Virus record (IMG/VR): IMGVR_UViG_3300046734_000377
Span: 1 to 51,770 of that record
Direction: 5' to 3' (one strand)
DNA length: 51,770 nucleotides
Source of the DNA: a virus
The translations under genes and the position numbers were made by a program. Of this stretch, positions 36,713 to 46,124 are shown piece by piece. The notes beneath the pieces are model-generated. The model did no database searches and was not told the DNA's origin. It saw only the letters and a program-made list of their open reading frames with translations. Positions within the stretch are counted from its first letter, which is position 1; each line of letters begins with the position of its first letter.

Positions 36713-39118
36713 ATGGCAAGAAGTATAGGTGATGCGTTCCTCGGCGGTATGACATTGGCGCAACAAGCGAATCAGTCGAGATTTGAGAATCAGTACCGCA
36801 ACCGTGTGCTGGATCTCGACAATCGAACTTTGGATGAAAGAACTCGGCAGTTTGATCTTGCATATAAGCAGGATCAGGACGCTCAGGCGCTAGCAGAGCG
36901 GCAGCAAACCGAGATCGAACGTGCGAACCCGATAAATGAACAAAACATGGCTAATCGCACCAAGGTTTTGAAGCAAAATGCTGATACGGCAGAAGATGTT
37001 CAAAAACTCGCACGAGATAAGTATGGCGATGAGGTTCGGGGGGACTACGCCACAGAGCGGGCGCGGCAGTTTGCAACCGAGGGCTGGCTAACTATTGATG
37101 GTATGGATTTAGGCGATGATTTTTTTGCTCGGGATCAGGATGGCCGATTAAAAAACAAAAGCGAAATAATCGACCTCCTTGATCTCAATTCTGAGGCCTT
37201 GATTTCCCAAACTGGAGACGGCCAGTTTCGAGATATGGAGGTCGCCGGATTCGATTACGACAAAAGCTCTGGGACAACACGGGTTCTACTTCGGGGTAAG
37301 GGGACGGACGAACCCCCAGTGCCGTTGACCGATGGTGCCAGCTCTGCAGATAACGAACAGGTCGTAGAGCTTACGGAAGAAGATCTTCAACGCTTCGTAA
37401 GATCTCAGTGGTCGAACGAGATAATTCCAAGAATAGATTCGTCAAAGGTTGATCTGTCTCAGCTTCGAATTGCGGATTTGGCTAGAAAATCTGTCATCGC
37501 ATCAAGAGAGAATCAAGTCCGCGCAAGTGTAACTGCTTTAGCTGCGGAGGTTGGCAACGCTGGATTTATGCGGGAAGCGCAAGCGATGCTCGTCAATACA
37601 GCGGATGACCCTGAAGCTCGTGCTGAGCTGCTTAAATCGTTTGGCATTGACTCGGCTCAGTTTGAAACTGCTGATGTAGCCACAGATCCTTCCGCCGAGT
37701 ACCTTGGCCCAGAAAGCCCGATACGCGACCCCTTGTCGGATCAGCCATTTACCCCAACGGCTAGCCTAGTGGCTGGCGGCCCAGTTGCGCTCTTTAGTAA
37801 TAAACCGGGGCAGCAGACTGAATTCTCTAATCTTGTTTCCGAGTTGCAGCAGAACTTCCAAGAAAGTGAAGATTTGCGCACTAAAACTTCAGGGCCCTTT
37901 GAGCAGCAGACTACCGGTGCAGAGCGAGAGGTGCGTCAAAGTGAATTGGCGACTCGCCGTGCCGAATTAATAAAGAACATACCTTCAGAACTTGCTAACC
38001 GTAAGGTGGCCCGCGAAGCGTATGCAAAGCAGCTCAACGAGCAGCGCGTCAGTCAGCCCCAAGTGGACAAGGCACTAGCGCAATATGATGCCTACATCGC
38101 TCAGTTGGAGGGGTATATACCCGTTAGAGAAGCGGCTGTGGTCGATGTCGCCGCCGAGTTCGGCAAGTTAGCTGCTTCTGCAAAGAATGACCCAAGGGCA
38201 TTTGCCGATGCGTTGGCGTCCGGACAGCTAAACATTACAGAAGATCAGGTTGCGCAGGTTAGGCAGCACTTGATCGATCAAAACATCAATTCTCAGATGG
38301 ATCTCGAAACAGCCGATATCACGACGAAGTTCGCTGCTTTGGGGCTTGCGGCGGCAACTAGCCAAGATACGAGCACTCGCAATAATGTTTCTACTGCATT
38401 GCTCAATGCTCTTGATACGGGCAGTTTCACGCTTACTAAGAATCAGGAGCTTGTTGCTCAGGATAAAAGCAGAGGACGTGATCAAACTGACAGAGAGTTT
38501 GAGGCTGGACGCGTTGATACGCGTAATGAACTTGCTCAAGCCGACAGAGAACGTGTCGCTACGAATGTCGACCCCGTGCGACAAGCCCTTCAAACATCGT
38601 TGGGACTTGAGTCGCCCCGCGATGTTTCCGGCATGAGCGAAGCGCAGATAAACGCTTCGGAACGTCTTTACGCTAGCAGGCAGCCGCTTCGAGAGCGAGT
38701 TTCTCAGTTGTGGGCTGGTGGAGCGGGGCAAGATGCTTTCGACGGTGCTAGGGATCGCAATAAATCTGCGGCGGAACGCCAAGAGTTCAACGGCGTGTTT
38801 AGAAGTGCAACTGTCGCTTCTATACAGGCGTTGATAGCACGTAAACCGAACAGCGGCTTTTCCACAGAAGATAATTTGAGGATCAGGGACATCCGAACCT
38901 CAGCCGTAGACTACTCGCAGCTGGAAATCGAACTTGACGGTGAAAACTTGCCGAAGCGGTTCAGATTTAAGAACCCCGAGGGCGGCGTGTATCGGAACGG
39001 TATCACCCCCGCTGACTTAAAGCGTGAGATGGGTGACGCCCCGTATCGGCTATTCCTCCAACAGCTTGAAGACGAAGGCAGACTTAAAGACGAAGGCGCA
39101 CTAGAGACGCAGAACTAA
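36713..39118 (+). CDS. Large internal virion protein (801 aa)
   Basis: Long, mostly alpha-helical, charged protein: LDNRTLDERTRQFDLAYKQD and AQALAERQQTEIERANP (coiled coils), AREAYAKQLNEQRVSQPQV, and DREFEAGRVDTRNELAQADR. No enzymatic motif recognised. Directly precedes the 1946-residue protein. This order (two small proteins, a large helical one, a giant one) matches podovirus internal cores. Confidence 0.55.
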   Translation: MARSIGDAFLGGMTLAQQANQSRFENQYRNRVLDLDNRTLDERTRQFDLAYKQDQDAQALAERQQTEIERANPINEQNMANRTKVLKQNADTAEDVQKLARDKYGDEVRGDYATERARQFATEGWLTIDGMDLGDDFFARDQDGRLKNKSEIIDLLDLNSEALISQTGDGQFRDMEVAGFDYDKSSGTTRVLLRGKGTDEPPVPLTDGASSADNEQVVELTEEDLQRFVRSQWSNEIIPRIDSSKVDLSQLRIADLARKSVIASRENQVRASVTALAAEVGNAGFMREAQAMLVNTADDPEARAELLKSFGIDSAQFETADVATDPSAEYLGPESPIRDPLSDQPFTPTASLVAGGPVALFSNKPGQQTEFSNLVSELQQNFQESEDLRTKTSGPFEQQTTGAEREVRQSELATRRAELIKNIPSELANRKVAREAYAKQLNEQRVSQPQVDKALAQYDAYIAQLEGYIPVREAAVVDVAAEFGKLAASAKNDPRAFADALASGQLNITEDQVAQVRQHLIDQNINSQMDLETADITTKFAALGLAAATSQDTSTRNNVSTALLNALDTGSFTLTKNQELVAQDKSRGRDQTDREFEAGRVDTRNELAQADRERVATNVDPVRQALQTSLGLESPRDVSGMSEAQINASERLYASRQPLRERVSQLWAGGAGQDAFDGARDRNKSAAERQEFNGVFRSATVASIQALIARKPNSGFSTEDNLRIRDIRTSAVDYSQLEIELDGENLPKRFRFKNPEGGVYRNGITPADLKREMGDAPYRLFLQQLEDEGRLKDEGALETQN

Positions 39119-39119
39119 T

Positions 39120-42100
39120 ATGGCTGATCCTGTTGCCGATTTCTTAAATCAACAGTTTGGTCGTGAGAGCCAGACTGACTTGCAGCGTCCGTTACCTCAG
39201 TTTAGGCGGGGTGCGCCTAATTCACTTGGCGAGACGTTTGGGCGCGGCGTAGACGCGGGGATCAAAGGGCTGTCGGCAGATGTCGATTACTTCCAAGCGC
39301 TTGCAGGTACGTTAGTTGGCGCTGACGAGTTCGCTGCTGATAATGTCCGAGAAGCGCGGATGAACCAAGAACGCGCAGCCGACTACCTCCAAGGCGTCGA
39401 GTCGTTTGAAGAGTTCATAAACGAACCGACTGTAGGCGGCTTTTTCAATCAGGTTGCCAGTGGGGTTGGGCAATTAGTTCCTTCTGCTGTCAGCACTGTA
39501 GCCGGTGCGGGGGTTGGCGCTGTGACCGCTGTTGCTGGACGTGCAATCCTCGGTAGTTCGAGTAGAGCGGCGGCGAAGAAAATACTTTCCGAATCCTTGG
39601 AGAAGGTCGCTAAAGGCACAGCCAGTCCATCGGATTTGGACATTGCTCAGTCTGCATGGGACTTGTACCGCGCAAGTGGTGTGGGGGCAGCAGCTAAAAC
39701 TGGCGCATTGGCGGGAGCCGGTGTTTCTGAATATGTGCCGCTTGCGGGTAGTAATTTGAGCGAAGCATTGGAGTCTGGGCGTGATCTTGATCCGATAGAA
39801 GCACTTAGAGCCGGTTTTGTCGCAGCGCCACAAGCTGCAATAGGTGTCGGCGGCGAAGTAGCCTTGCTACGTCTAGTCGGAGAGAAAGCAAAAAAACTGT
39901 CTACTGGCGACAGCACCGTTATGGGTCGGTTGGCCAATGACATCGCCACAGGATTTTTCCGAGGCGGTGCAATTGAGGCCTCAACAGAATTAGCTCAGGA
40001 AGGTATTGCTGTAGCTAACCGTTCACAAATGGACGAAAACTTCAGCGGCCAAGATGCAAAACTAAGACTTGGTGAAGCCGCGTTTGCGGCGTTCTTCGGT
40101 GGTGGGGCGGCTGGTTCAGCGGCAGCAGGGCTTGGTGGAACTGCTCGTGAGATTGGAAATGCTCCCGACACGCTCTCCGGTGTTATGGATCAAGCTCGAA
40201 CTTGGCTAGACCAAGGGCAAGAGCAACAAGTAAATCAGAAGAGTAGTGAAGAAGAGACCGGCGGCGTAGACCCACAGTTCAGTAATCCTGAGCCGCAGGC
40301 AGATATTAACGCTCAGCTTGAGTCCATGCTTGATCCAGCTAGCACGAAAGACGCGGTGTGGATCGAAGGATCTGAGCCTGCTCTGGGCGTGTCCGCTAAC
40401 GGGAAGCTAAACGGAAATCTTGAGATAAACGGGCAGCGCGTCTTTGCGGCGTTCGTCCCAGGCCGTGGTACTGTCGTTTCACAGTATGCAGATGTAGTAC
40501 AAGAAGTAATAAAAGGCGGTGCTACAGATCAAGTTTTAGCAGGCGCATTGGGTTACGGGGCTTCTAAGCCAGCTGCTGGCGGTGACCGTGTGGTACAGGT
40601 GCGTAACGCCAGAGGTCAAATAATCTCTGAAGAGGTCGCGTCCGACGAGACGTTGCCCGCAGCCGTTGCCGCAGCCGAAGGCATTATGAATAAGGCGAAG
40701 GGTGACACTTATACCATCGTTGATGTCAAAGATGCTGCGAGGGATCGCGCTCAGCGCCTGTCCGACGAGCAAGGCCCAGTTGTTCGTAATATGGATTTGC
40801 CCGATGAGGTGGTCGAAGCCTTCGAGGGCACAGACCTAAGCGATCCGTCTTTTAACATTGACGAGCTAGAAGACGTTACCGACTACAATTACGTTAGCCG
40901 TCAACGAGGCGAAGACGGCGCTTTCCCCGTGTTCAGCGATACTCAAGCCCTGCGTAACGAATACGACAATCTGTTTGGTGAGACTGATTGGGACAGCGAT
41001 GTGTTCGGTAGTATGTCCGATTCTGCGCTTCGGGCCGCAAATCGCGTTGGGCGCGAAGGCCTTGAAGTTGAAGTCAGTCAACCGGAAGGCCCATCTGGTC
41101 GCACGCAGCTGACAGTTCGAAACTTCGAGCAAGAAGTGTTTAAGACCCGACGCCAAAACGATGCAGGCGAGACAGAGATCGTCAGGCTACCAATCGCACG
41201 CTTCCTTCAGAACGAGGTGTCTCAGGCTTCGCAGCAGCGACCCGAGAACAGAAACGCAGTTATTGTTCGACCTGATGGCAGTCAGTCCGAGGTAAGTCTG
41301 TTGTCTCTGGCTCAAGCTGGCCGAAGAGTTCAACAGCTTCGTGACCCTGATGGCCGTCAGAATGTTGGCGCTAATTTAGTGGCGATGGTCTCGGCCCTGA
41401 TTCAAGGCGGCTATGAGATTCGACTTGGTAAAAAGCCAAAGAAAAATCAGCGAGATAGAACTCAAAGCCTCACAGCGCCACGAGACCAAGAGGTTCCTGA
41501 TAGCGTTCGAGAGCTTCAGGCGGAAGAAGCTCAGGTCGGCGTGCTGTCACCTGTAAGCTCTGATCGCAGTTTGTTAGATGCGTTCCTTCGTGCAGCAGTC
41601 ACACCGTCTGCTGCAAACATCGCTGCGTTGGGTGAGTTTGCTAATACGCGGGCGGGGTTCATTAACGATCAACCTGCAACTATCGCTGACGTTTTGCGTA
41701 GCAACTTACCAATGGAAGCTGAGCCAGAATTTGATGCCCCCGAGACGCGCAGGGATGCTGGCTTTGATCGAGACGCTAGAGATCGAAATACTGCCGAGAT
41801 CTTTGATTACCCTGACTCTCAGCAAGGACAGACGGGGGTTATAAGAATTCTTCCACGGGCGTCAGCGGAGCAACAATCGTCACCGCGTAATCCGATGGCT
41901 ACATACGAAACCGTAACCGATGCTGGTGCGGCCCAAGAAGGATTTGACACTCCCGAGGGCGCAGCTTTTGAAGCAGGCGGTGAGACTCAGCTGTTCGGTA
42001 ATAATACAGGAAGCCGATTAATCGATGACGTTGCTGCTCCTACGCATCGATACTCGACGCAGTCGACGAAACGGCGAAACGCCAGCGTTAATATGCCGTT

Positions 42101-44960
42101 GGCCGCAGATACCGACAGTTCTACAGTCGCTCTTGTAGTTAATGTTTTGAATGCAGCTATGTCAAAGCTCGGCATGAAGAGACCCGTAGACGTAATCCTC
42201 ATGTCTCAGTTAGCCGATGCAGATCAAGCTGGTGGATTTCAGCTTCTGGGTACACAAAAGTTTCAGCGTTTTCGGCAGCAGTTCTCTGACTCTGTAGTTG
42301 CCCAGCGTGTGTTTGAAGAATCACAGAATCTTCTCGACTCAGACACGGGGCTTGGCCGCATGGTGGGCTTTGCAGACGCCAACTTTATTCTTGTAAACGA
42401 TCTTAAAACTAACAATGCCCTAGAGACTGCGTTAGTCGCGTCTCATGAGTTGGGCCATGCGTTTTTCCGCGAAGAAATGCAGGGCGCGGTAGGAAAGCCG
42501 GTATTTAAGAACTTGTGGGCTGCTTATCAAAAAACAAAATCTGATCCCGACACTTTTGGCTATACAGGCCCATTCGGGTTTGAAGAATGGTACTCAGATC
42601 AAGTAGCCGCTTGGTCGTTTGGCGAGTACCGCAACAGTAAAGCTCGTAACCTAGAAGAAAGTTACTTCAAAAGATTGGTCGATAAGCTACGCAAAATGTG
42701 GACTTCTGTTCGGTCTGTATTACGTAAGCGGTTTGGCACCGTCGATGAGACGTTCGAGGCGTATATGCAGGACGTTGTTCGCGCTAACCAAGCCAACGCA
42801 AGAAATAACGAAGCTACTGCAGCTAGGACTGCATCAGCGGCTGGCGGTATAAACACCGCGTATCACGTCCGTAATCTTAATGACGTTGTCGAAGGTATGG
42901 ACAAAGGTGTTGATCGGCCAGATGGCACCACTGCAGATTTCAGTGGCGCTACCCTTGCTGATCAAATTCGTAACATCATCAATCAGATTCGCAGAGATCC
43001 GCGTACTAACGCGGTACGCAAGTTCCTGTACACAGCAGACAGCTACCTCCGCAAAATAGCCAGTCCAGAAATCGCGGACATTTTCTATGTAGAGGCGCAG
43101 CAAGAAGGTACTCGCGGTCGAGTAGGAATGCTTAAGCGCAGAGACCGAGCCCAGCGGCAGCTGCGCAAGATGTTTGCCGACATGGTAGGCGATCCTAATG
43201 ATCCAGCTGTGCAACGGGCTGTGGCTCAAGCTGCAGGTGATCGAAGCATGGATACCGACGTTATGTTGGCGCAAGCTGCGCAGGTTAGAGAGTTCTTGAA
43301 GCGGGTATATGACGAGTATATAGAGCCTGCACAAGCCGGTTACCCCGAGGGGCAACGAATCCAGTTTGCCGAGGATTACTTCCCAGTCGTACATAACTTG
43401 TTGGCTGTCAGTGACAACCCAGACGCTTATATGGCGTTGATCATGCAGTACAACCCAGACGCCAATGTAGAGTCGGTTAGAGCCGCTGTCTCTAGGATGG
43501 TTCAGTATCATGAGGCTGTACAGAACAATGACCTCAAGATACCTGAGCTAGACCCAGCGTCTGGCGTACAGGAAGCGCGTGAGCTAACTGCTAACGTGCC
43601 GCGTGAAGCCTTAATGGGCGATCCGAATGATCCCAACTCAATTAACTTCTTGGTAGATCCTAATGATGCTCTGCAGGTCTACTTAAATCAGTTGACCAAA
43701 CGTGTGGAATGGAATCGAGCGACGAAGGCAGCTGACGGCACCGAGATGCTTCAGCCGCTGCTTGATGGCTTAGAAGATGAAAACCGCAAAGAAGCTATGG
43801 GCGTTATCAATGCGTACCTTGGCTACGGTAATCAGACGATGGATCCGTTTTGGCGCAAGACGCAAAGCTACTTAGCAGCAGCGCAGTACACCTTGTTGTT
43901 GCCATTAGCGGTCATCGGATCTCTGCCAGAACTTGCTGGGCCGATCATCAATTCAAAAGACTTTAGTTCGCTTGAGTACGCATTTAGGACGATGAAAGAG
44001 TCTCTGACGAAATCAGAGGCCCGCGAACTAGCCGAGGATATTGGGGTTGTATCGAACGACGCGTTAACAAACGGTTACATAACGGCAGCGGAACAGGAGT
44101 TTCTCGATCCGCAGGCTCGCAAGTGGACTGATACTTTCTTTCGTGTGACTTTGCTTGACCAGTACACGAACTTCACACGGACGTTTGCTACGGGTATGGG
44201 CGTTCAATTCCTGATCCGCCACGCAGAGAATGCGACCGGAAATCCCAACTCTGCTAGATACCTCCGTGATTTAGGTGTCAGTGCTCAAGATGTGAAAACT
44301 TGGATGGGCAGCAGTAAAGATGTCGCGGATCCAAAAGACCCGAAGCGACGATTGGTAGTCAGAGACCTATCTACACCTGAAGGTAAGCGGGTCAGCGACG
44401 CACTGTATAAGTTTGTTGAAAGTTCTATTCTGCGCCCCAACGCCGCCGAACGGCCAATTTGGGCATCTGACCCCAGATTTATGTTGATCTGGCAGTTGAA
44501 GTCTTACTTCTATGCGTTTCACAAGGTCATCACAACGGGTGCAATCAATGAGCTGAGCGCTCGAAACGAAGGGCAGGACTCCAGAACCCGAGTCAGCAAC
44601 ATTGGGGCTATGTTGGCCTTAGGTGCAGTCGCATCGCTACCGCTGGCAATGATGGGTATGGAGCTTCGCGAGTATGCGAAACAAGGCGTTGCCGAGGCAA
44701 TTACGCTGGGGCTTAACGATAAGAACTACTTCCGCACTGACAACATGAAGTGGGGTGATTACCTGTTCACCGCCATCGAGAAGACCGGTATCTATGGCCC
44801 ATTAGGGTTGGTGATGCAGGCTCAGCAGAGTGCTCAGTGGGGGCAGGGCGGTATTGCTACGTTATTAGGCCCAACGGTAGAAACACTTGAGCAGGCGCTA
44901 CAAGACGGGTTCGAGGTAATACCTGACCGTCTGATACCCGTTTATAGCTATTTGTACTAG
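39120..44960 (+). CDS. Giant virion protein with HExxH metallopeptidase site (1946 aa)
   Basis: Starts 2 bases after the 801-residue gene. Hydrophobic Gly/Ala segments near residues 110-320 (TVAGAGVGAVTAVAGRAIL) may insert into membrane. SHELGHAFFREE (H1109, E1110, H1113) is a canonical zinc-metallopeptidase motif, and GFEEWYSDQVAAWSFGEY about 50 residues later supplies acidic residues suitable as a third ligand. The C-terminal 600 residues are helical with hydrophobic runs (AAQYTLLLPLAVIGSLPELA). Likely ejected into the host, where the peptidase could open the cell envelope or cleave a host protein. No lytic transglycosylase motif is visible. Confidence 0.65.
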   Translation: MADPVADFLNQQFGRESQTDLQRPLPQFRRGAPNSLGETFGRGVDAGIKGLSADVDYFQALAGTLVGADEFAADNVREARMNQERAADYLQGVESFEEFINEPTVGGFFNQVASGVGQLVPSAVSTVAGAGVGAVTAVAGRAILGSSSRAAAKKILSESLEKVAKGTASPSDLDIAQSAWDLYRASGVGAAAKTGALAGAGVSEYVPLAGSNLSEALESGRDLDPIEALRAGFVAAPQAAIGVGGEVALLRLVGEKAKKLSTGDSTVMGRLANDIATGFFRGGAIEASTELAQEGIAVANRSQMDENFSGQDAKLRLGEAAFAAFFGGGAAGSAAAGLGGTAREIGNAPDTLSGVMDQARTWLDQGQEQQVNQKSSEEETGGVDPQFSNPEPQADINAQLESMLDPASTKDAVWIEGSEPALGVSANGKLNGNLEINGQRVFAAFVPGRGTVVSQYADVVQEVIKGGATDQVLAGALGYGASKPAAGGDRVVQVRNARGQIISEEVASDETLPAAVAAAEGIMNKAKGDTYTIVDVKDAARDRAQRLSDEQGPVVRNMDLPDEVVEAFEGTDLSDPSFNIDELEDVTDYNYVSRQRGEDGAFPVFSDTQALRNEYDNLFGETDWDSDVFGSMSDSALRAANRVGREGLEVEVSQPEGPSGRTQLTVRNFEQEVFKTRRQNDAGETEIVRLPIARFLQNEVSQASQQRPENRNAVIVRPDGSQSEVSLLSLAQAGRRVQQLRDPDGRQNVGANLVAMVSALIQGGYEIRLGKKPKKNQRDRTQSLTAPRDQEVPDSVRELQAEEAQVGVLSPVSSDRSLLDAFLRAAVTPSAANIAALGEFANTRAGFINDQPATIADVLRSNLPMEAEPEFDAPETRRDAGFDRDARDRNTAEIFDYPDSQQGQTGVIRILPRASAEQQSSPRNPMATYETVTDAGAAQEGFDTPEGAAFEAGGETQLFGNNTGSRLIDDVAAPTHRYSTQSTKRRNASVNMPLAADTDSSTVALVVNVLNAAMSKLGMKRPVDVILMSQLADADQAGGFQLLGTQKFQRFRQQFSDSVVAQRVFEESQNLLDSDTGLGRMVGFADANFILVNDLKTNNALETALVASHELGHAFFREEMQGAVGKPVFKNLWAAYQKTKSDPDTFGYTGPFGFEEWYSDQVAAWSFGEYRNSKARNLEESYFKRLVDKLRKMWTSVRSVLRKRFGTVDETFEAYMQDVVRANQANARNNEATAARTASAAGGINTAYHVRNLNDVVEGMDKGVDRPDGTTADFSGATLADQIRNIINQIRRDPRTNAVRKFLYTADSYLRKIASPEIADIFYVEAQQEGTRGRVGMLKRRDRAQRQLRKMFADMVGDPNDPAVQRAVAQAAGDRSMDTDVMLAQAAQVREFLKRVYDEYIEPAQAGYPEGQRIQFAEDYFPVVHNLLAVSDNPDAYMALIMQYNPDANVESVRAAVSRMVQYHEAVQNNDLKIPELDPASGVQEARELTANVPREALMGDPNDPNSINFLVDPNDALQVYLNQLTKRVEWNRATKAADGTEMLQPLLDGLEDENRKEAMGVINAYLGYGNQTMDPFWRKTQSYLAAAQYTLLLPLAVIGSLPELAGPIINSKDFSSLEYAFRTMKESLTKSEARELAEDIGVVSNDALTNGYITAAEQEFLDPQARKWTDTFFRVTLLDQYTNFTRTFATGMGVQFLIRHAENATGNPNSARYLRDLGVSAQDVKTWMGSSKDVADPKDPKRRLVVRDLSTPEGKRVSDALYKFVESSILRPNAAERPIWASDPRFMLIWQLKSYFYAFHKVITTGAINELSARNEGQDSRTRVSNIGAMLALGAVASLPLAMMGMELREYAKQGVAEAITLGLNDKNYFRTDNMKWGDYLFTAIEKTGIYGPLGLVMQAQQSAQWGQGGIATLLGPTVETLEQALQDGFEVIPDRLIPVYSYLY

Positions 44961-44968
44961 GAGTAACG

Positions 44969-45346
44969 ATGAGTTTAGTAGGACAGCTGATAGGCCCTGT
45001 AAGCGGGCTGCTTGGCAAGGTTATCAAAGATAAGGACAAGGCGGCGGCTTTGGCTCACGAGATCGCCACGATGTCCGAGAAACATGGGCAGGAGATTGCG
45101 TTAGAGCAGATAGAAATCTTGAAGCTCGATGCAAAAGGCAACTGGTTTCAATCGAGTTGGCGTCCCTTAGCCGGTTACACGTGTGTGCTGGGGCTTATGG
45201 TGAACTTTCTAATAGCGCCCATCGCGGCTGGGTTCGGTGTTGAAATACCGCAGGCTGATGCAGGCGTCATGATGCCTTTGCTTCTTGGCATGTTAGGGCT
45301 GTCCGGCGGTAGAAGTTACGAGCGAATCAAGGGAGTAGACAAGTAA
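44969..45346 (+). CDS. Holin (GTA/3TM-type)
   Basis: 125 residues. IGPVSGLLGKVIKDKDKAAA, LKLDAKGNWFQSSWRPLAGY, then hydrophobic TCVLGLMVNFLIAPIAAGFG and VMMPLLLGMLGLSGGRSYER reproduce the 3TM holin family found in gene-transfer agents and marine phages (SSWRPL... GGRSYE pattern). It makes holes in the inner membrane so that the adjacent endolysin can reach the wall. Its stop overlaps the endolysin ATG by one base. Confidence 0.82.
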   Translation: MSLVGQLIGPVSGLLGKVIKDKDKAAALAHEIATMSEKHGQEIALEQIEILKLDAKGNWFQSSWRPLAGYTCVLGLMVNFLIAPIAAGFGVEIPQADAGVMMPLLLGMLGLSGGRSYERIKGVDK

Positions 45347-45693
45347 TGGAGTACCTGTACTTCAAAATCAGTGATTTCGATTGCCAAGAGACCGGCGAGA
45401 ACGAGATGGATCCTGAGTTCATACGCAAGGTCGACGAGCTTCGGTCAGCTGTCGGTAGGCCGCTGTATGTAACATCAGGTTACAGGTCTCCAACTCACAG
45501 TATTGAGGCCAAGAAATCGCAGCCAGGAACCCATGCACAGGGGATTGCTTGTGATATCAAAGTGTCTGGCGGTGCCGAGAGACGCGAGCTTGTAAAGCAG
45601 GCCTTCTATCTCGGGTTTACTGGGATCGGTGTGGCAAAGACCTTCGTACACGTAGATACGAGGGGTACAGCACCTGTTCTTTGGTGTTATTGA
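45346..45693 (+). CDS. M15-family peptidase endolysin
   Basis: 115 residues. VTSGYRSPTHSIEAKKSQPG, then HAQGIACDIKV (His and Asp zinc ligands) and TFVHVDTRG (His ligand) match the Peptidase_M15 (D-Ala-D-Ala carboxypeptidase/VanY-like) fold. It cleaves peptidoglycan stem peptides at host lysis. It pairs with the holin immediately upstream. No signal peptide, consistent with holin dependence. Confidence 0.88.
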   Translation: MEYLYFKISDFDCQETGENEMDPEFIRKVDELRSAVGRPLYVTSGYRSPTHSIEAKKSQPGTHAQGIACDIKVSGGAERRELVKQAFYLGFTGIGVAKTFVHVDTRGTAPVLWCY

Positions 45694-45694
45694 A

Positions 45695-45723
45695 TTGTGG
45701 CAAAATAGTAGTGCTACTACTAT
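45695..45723 (+). promoter_or_regulatory. Promoter with operator-like dyad, copy 12, for the tail-tip operon
   Basis: TTGTGG (45695-45700), 17-bp spacer and TACTAT (45718-45723) form a clear promoter, covered by the dyad TAGTAG-TGCTA-CTACTA (45706-45722). Predicted start near 45730, 20 bp before the tail gene ATG, with AGGTG as ribosome-binding site. Confidence 0.7.
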
Positions 45724-45749
45724 ACTTCCGGTACATATAGGTGCATTAA

Positions 45750-46124
45750 ATGGCTTACTCAGAGACCATCAATTTGGTTACAGGCGACACCCTGCCCGAA
45801 CTGACCTTCACCTTGAAGGACAGCAACACGGCTGCGTCCGGCCAGACGTTAGACCCAAACAATAGCGCGACATGGGCACCGATCAATGTGTCGGGTGGTT
45901 CTGTGAAGCTGCGCCTGCGCGAGCTAGGTAACACCACTGTAAAGAGCACATTGATCTGTTCAATTACTGATGGCAGCGCGGGGAAGGTGGCAACAGATTT
46001 TCCTGTGGGCACACTGGATACAGCCGGTACGTTTGAGGGCGAGATCGAAATCACTTTTGCTAGTGGCGGTATTCAGACTGTCTACGACCTGATCAAGTTG
46101 AAAGTCAGGGGTGATTTTGACTGA
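45750..46124 (+). CDS. BppU-like tail/baseplate protein, N-terminal domain type
   Basis: 124 residues, all beta. NLVTGDTLPELTFTLKDSNT, GGSVKLRLRELGN, and AGTFEGEIEITFASGGIQTV follow the BppU N-terminal-like fold seen in siphovirus baseplate upper proteins. It begins the tail-tip operon under its own promoter and overlaps the next gene. Assignment from pattern and context. Confidence 0.5.
   Translation: MAYSETINLVTGDTLPELTFTLKDSNTAASGQTLDPNNSATWAPINVSGGSVKLRLRELGNTTVKSTLICSITDGSAGKVATDFPVGTLDTAGTFEGEIEITFASGGIQTVYDLIKLKVRGDFD

Noticed and set aside
44969-45346. Reading the holin as a general structural membrane protein
   Set aside because: Its SSWRPL and GGRSYE signatures and its placement beside an M15 endolysin favour a 3TM holin.
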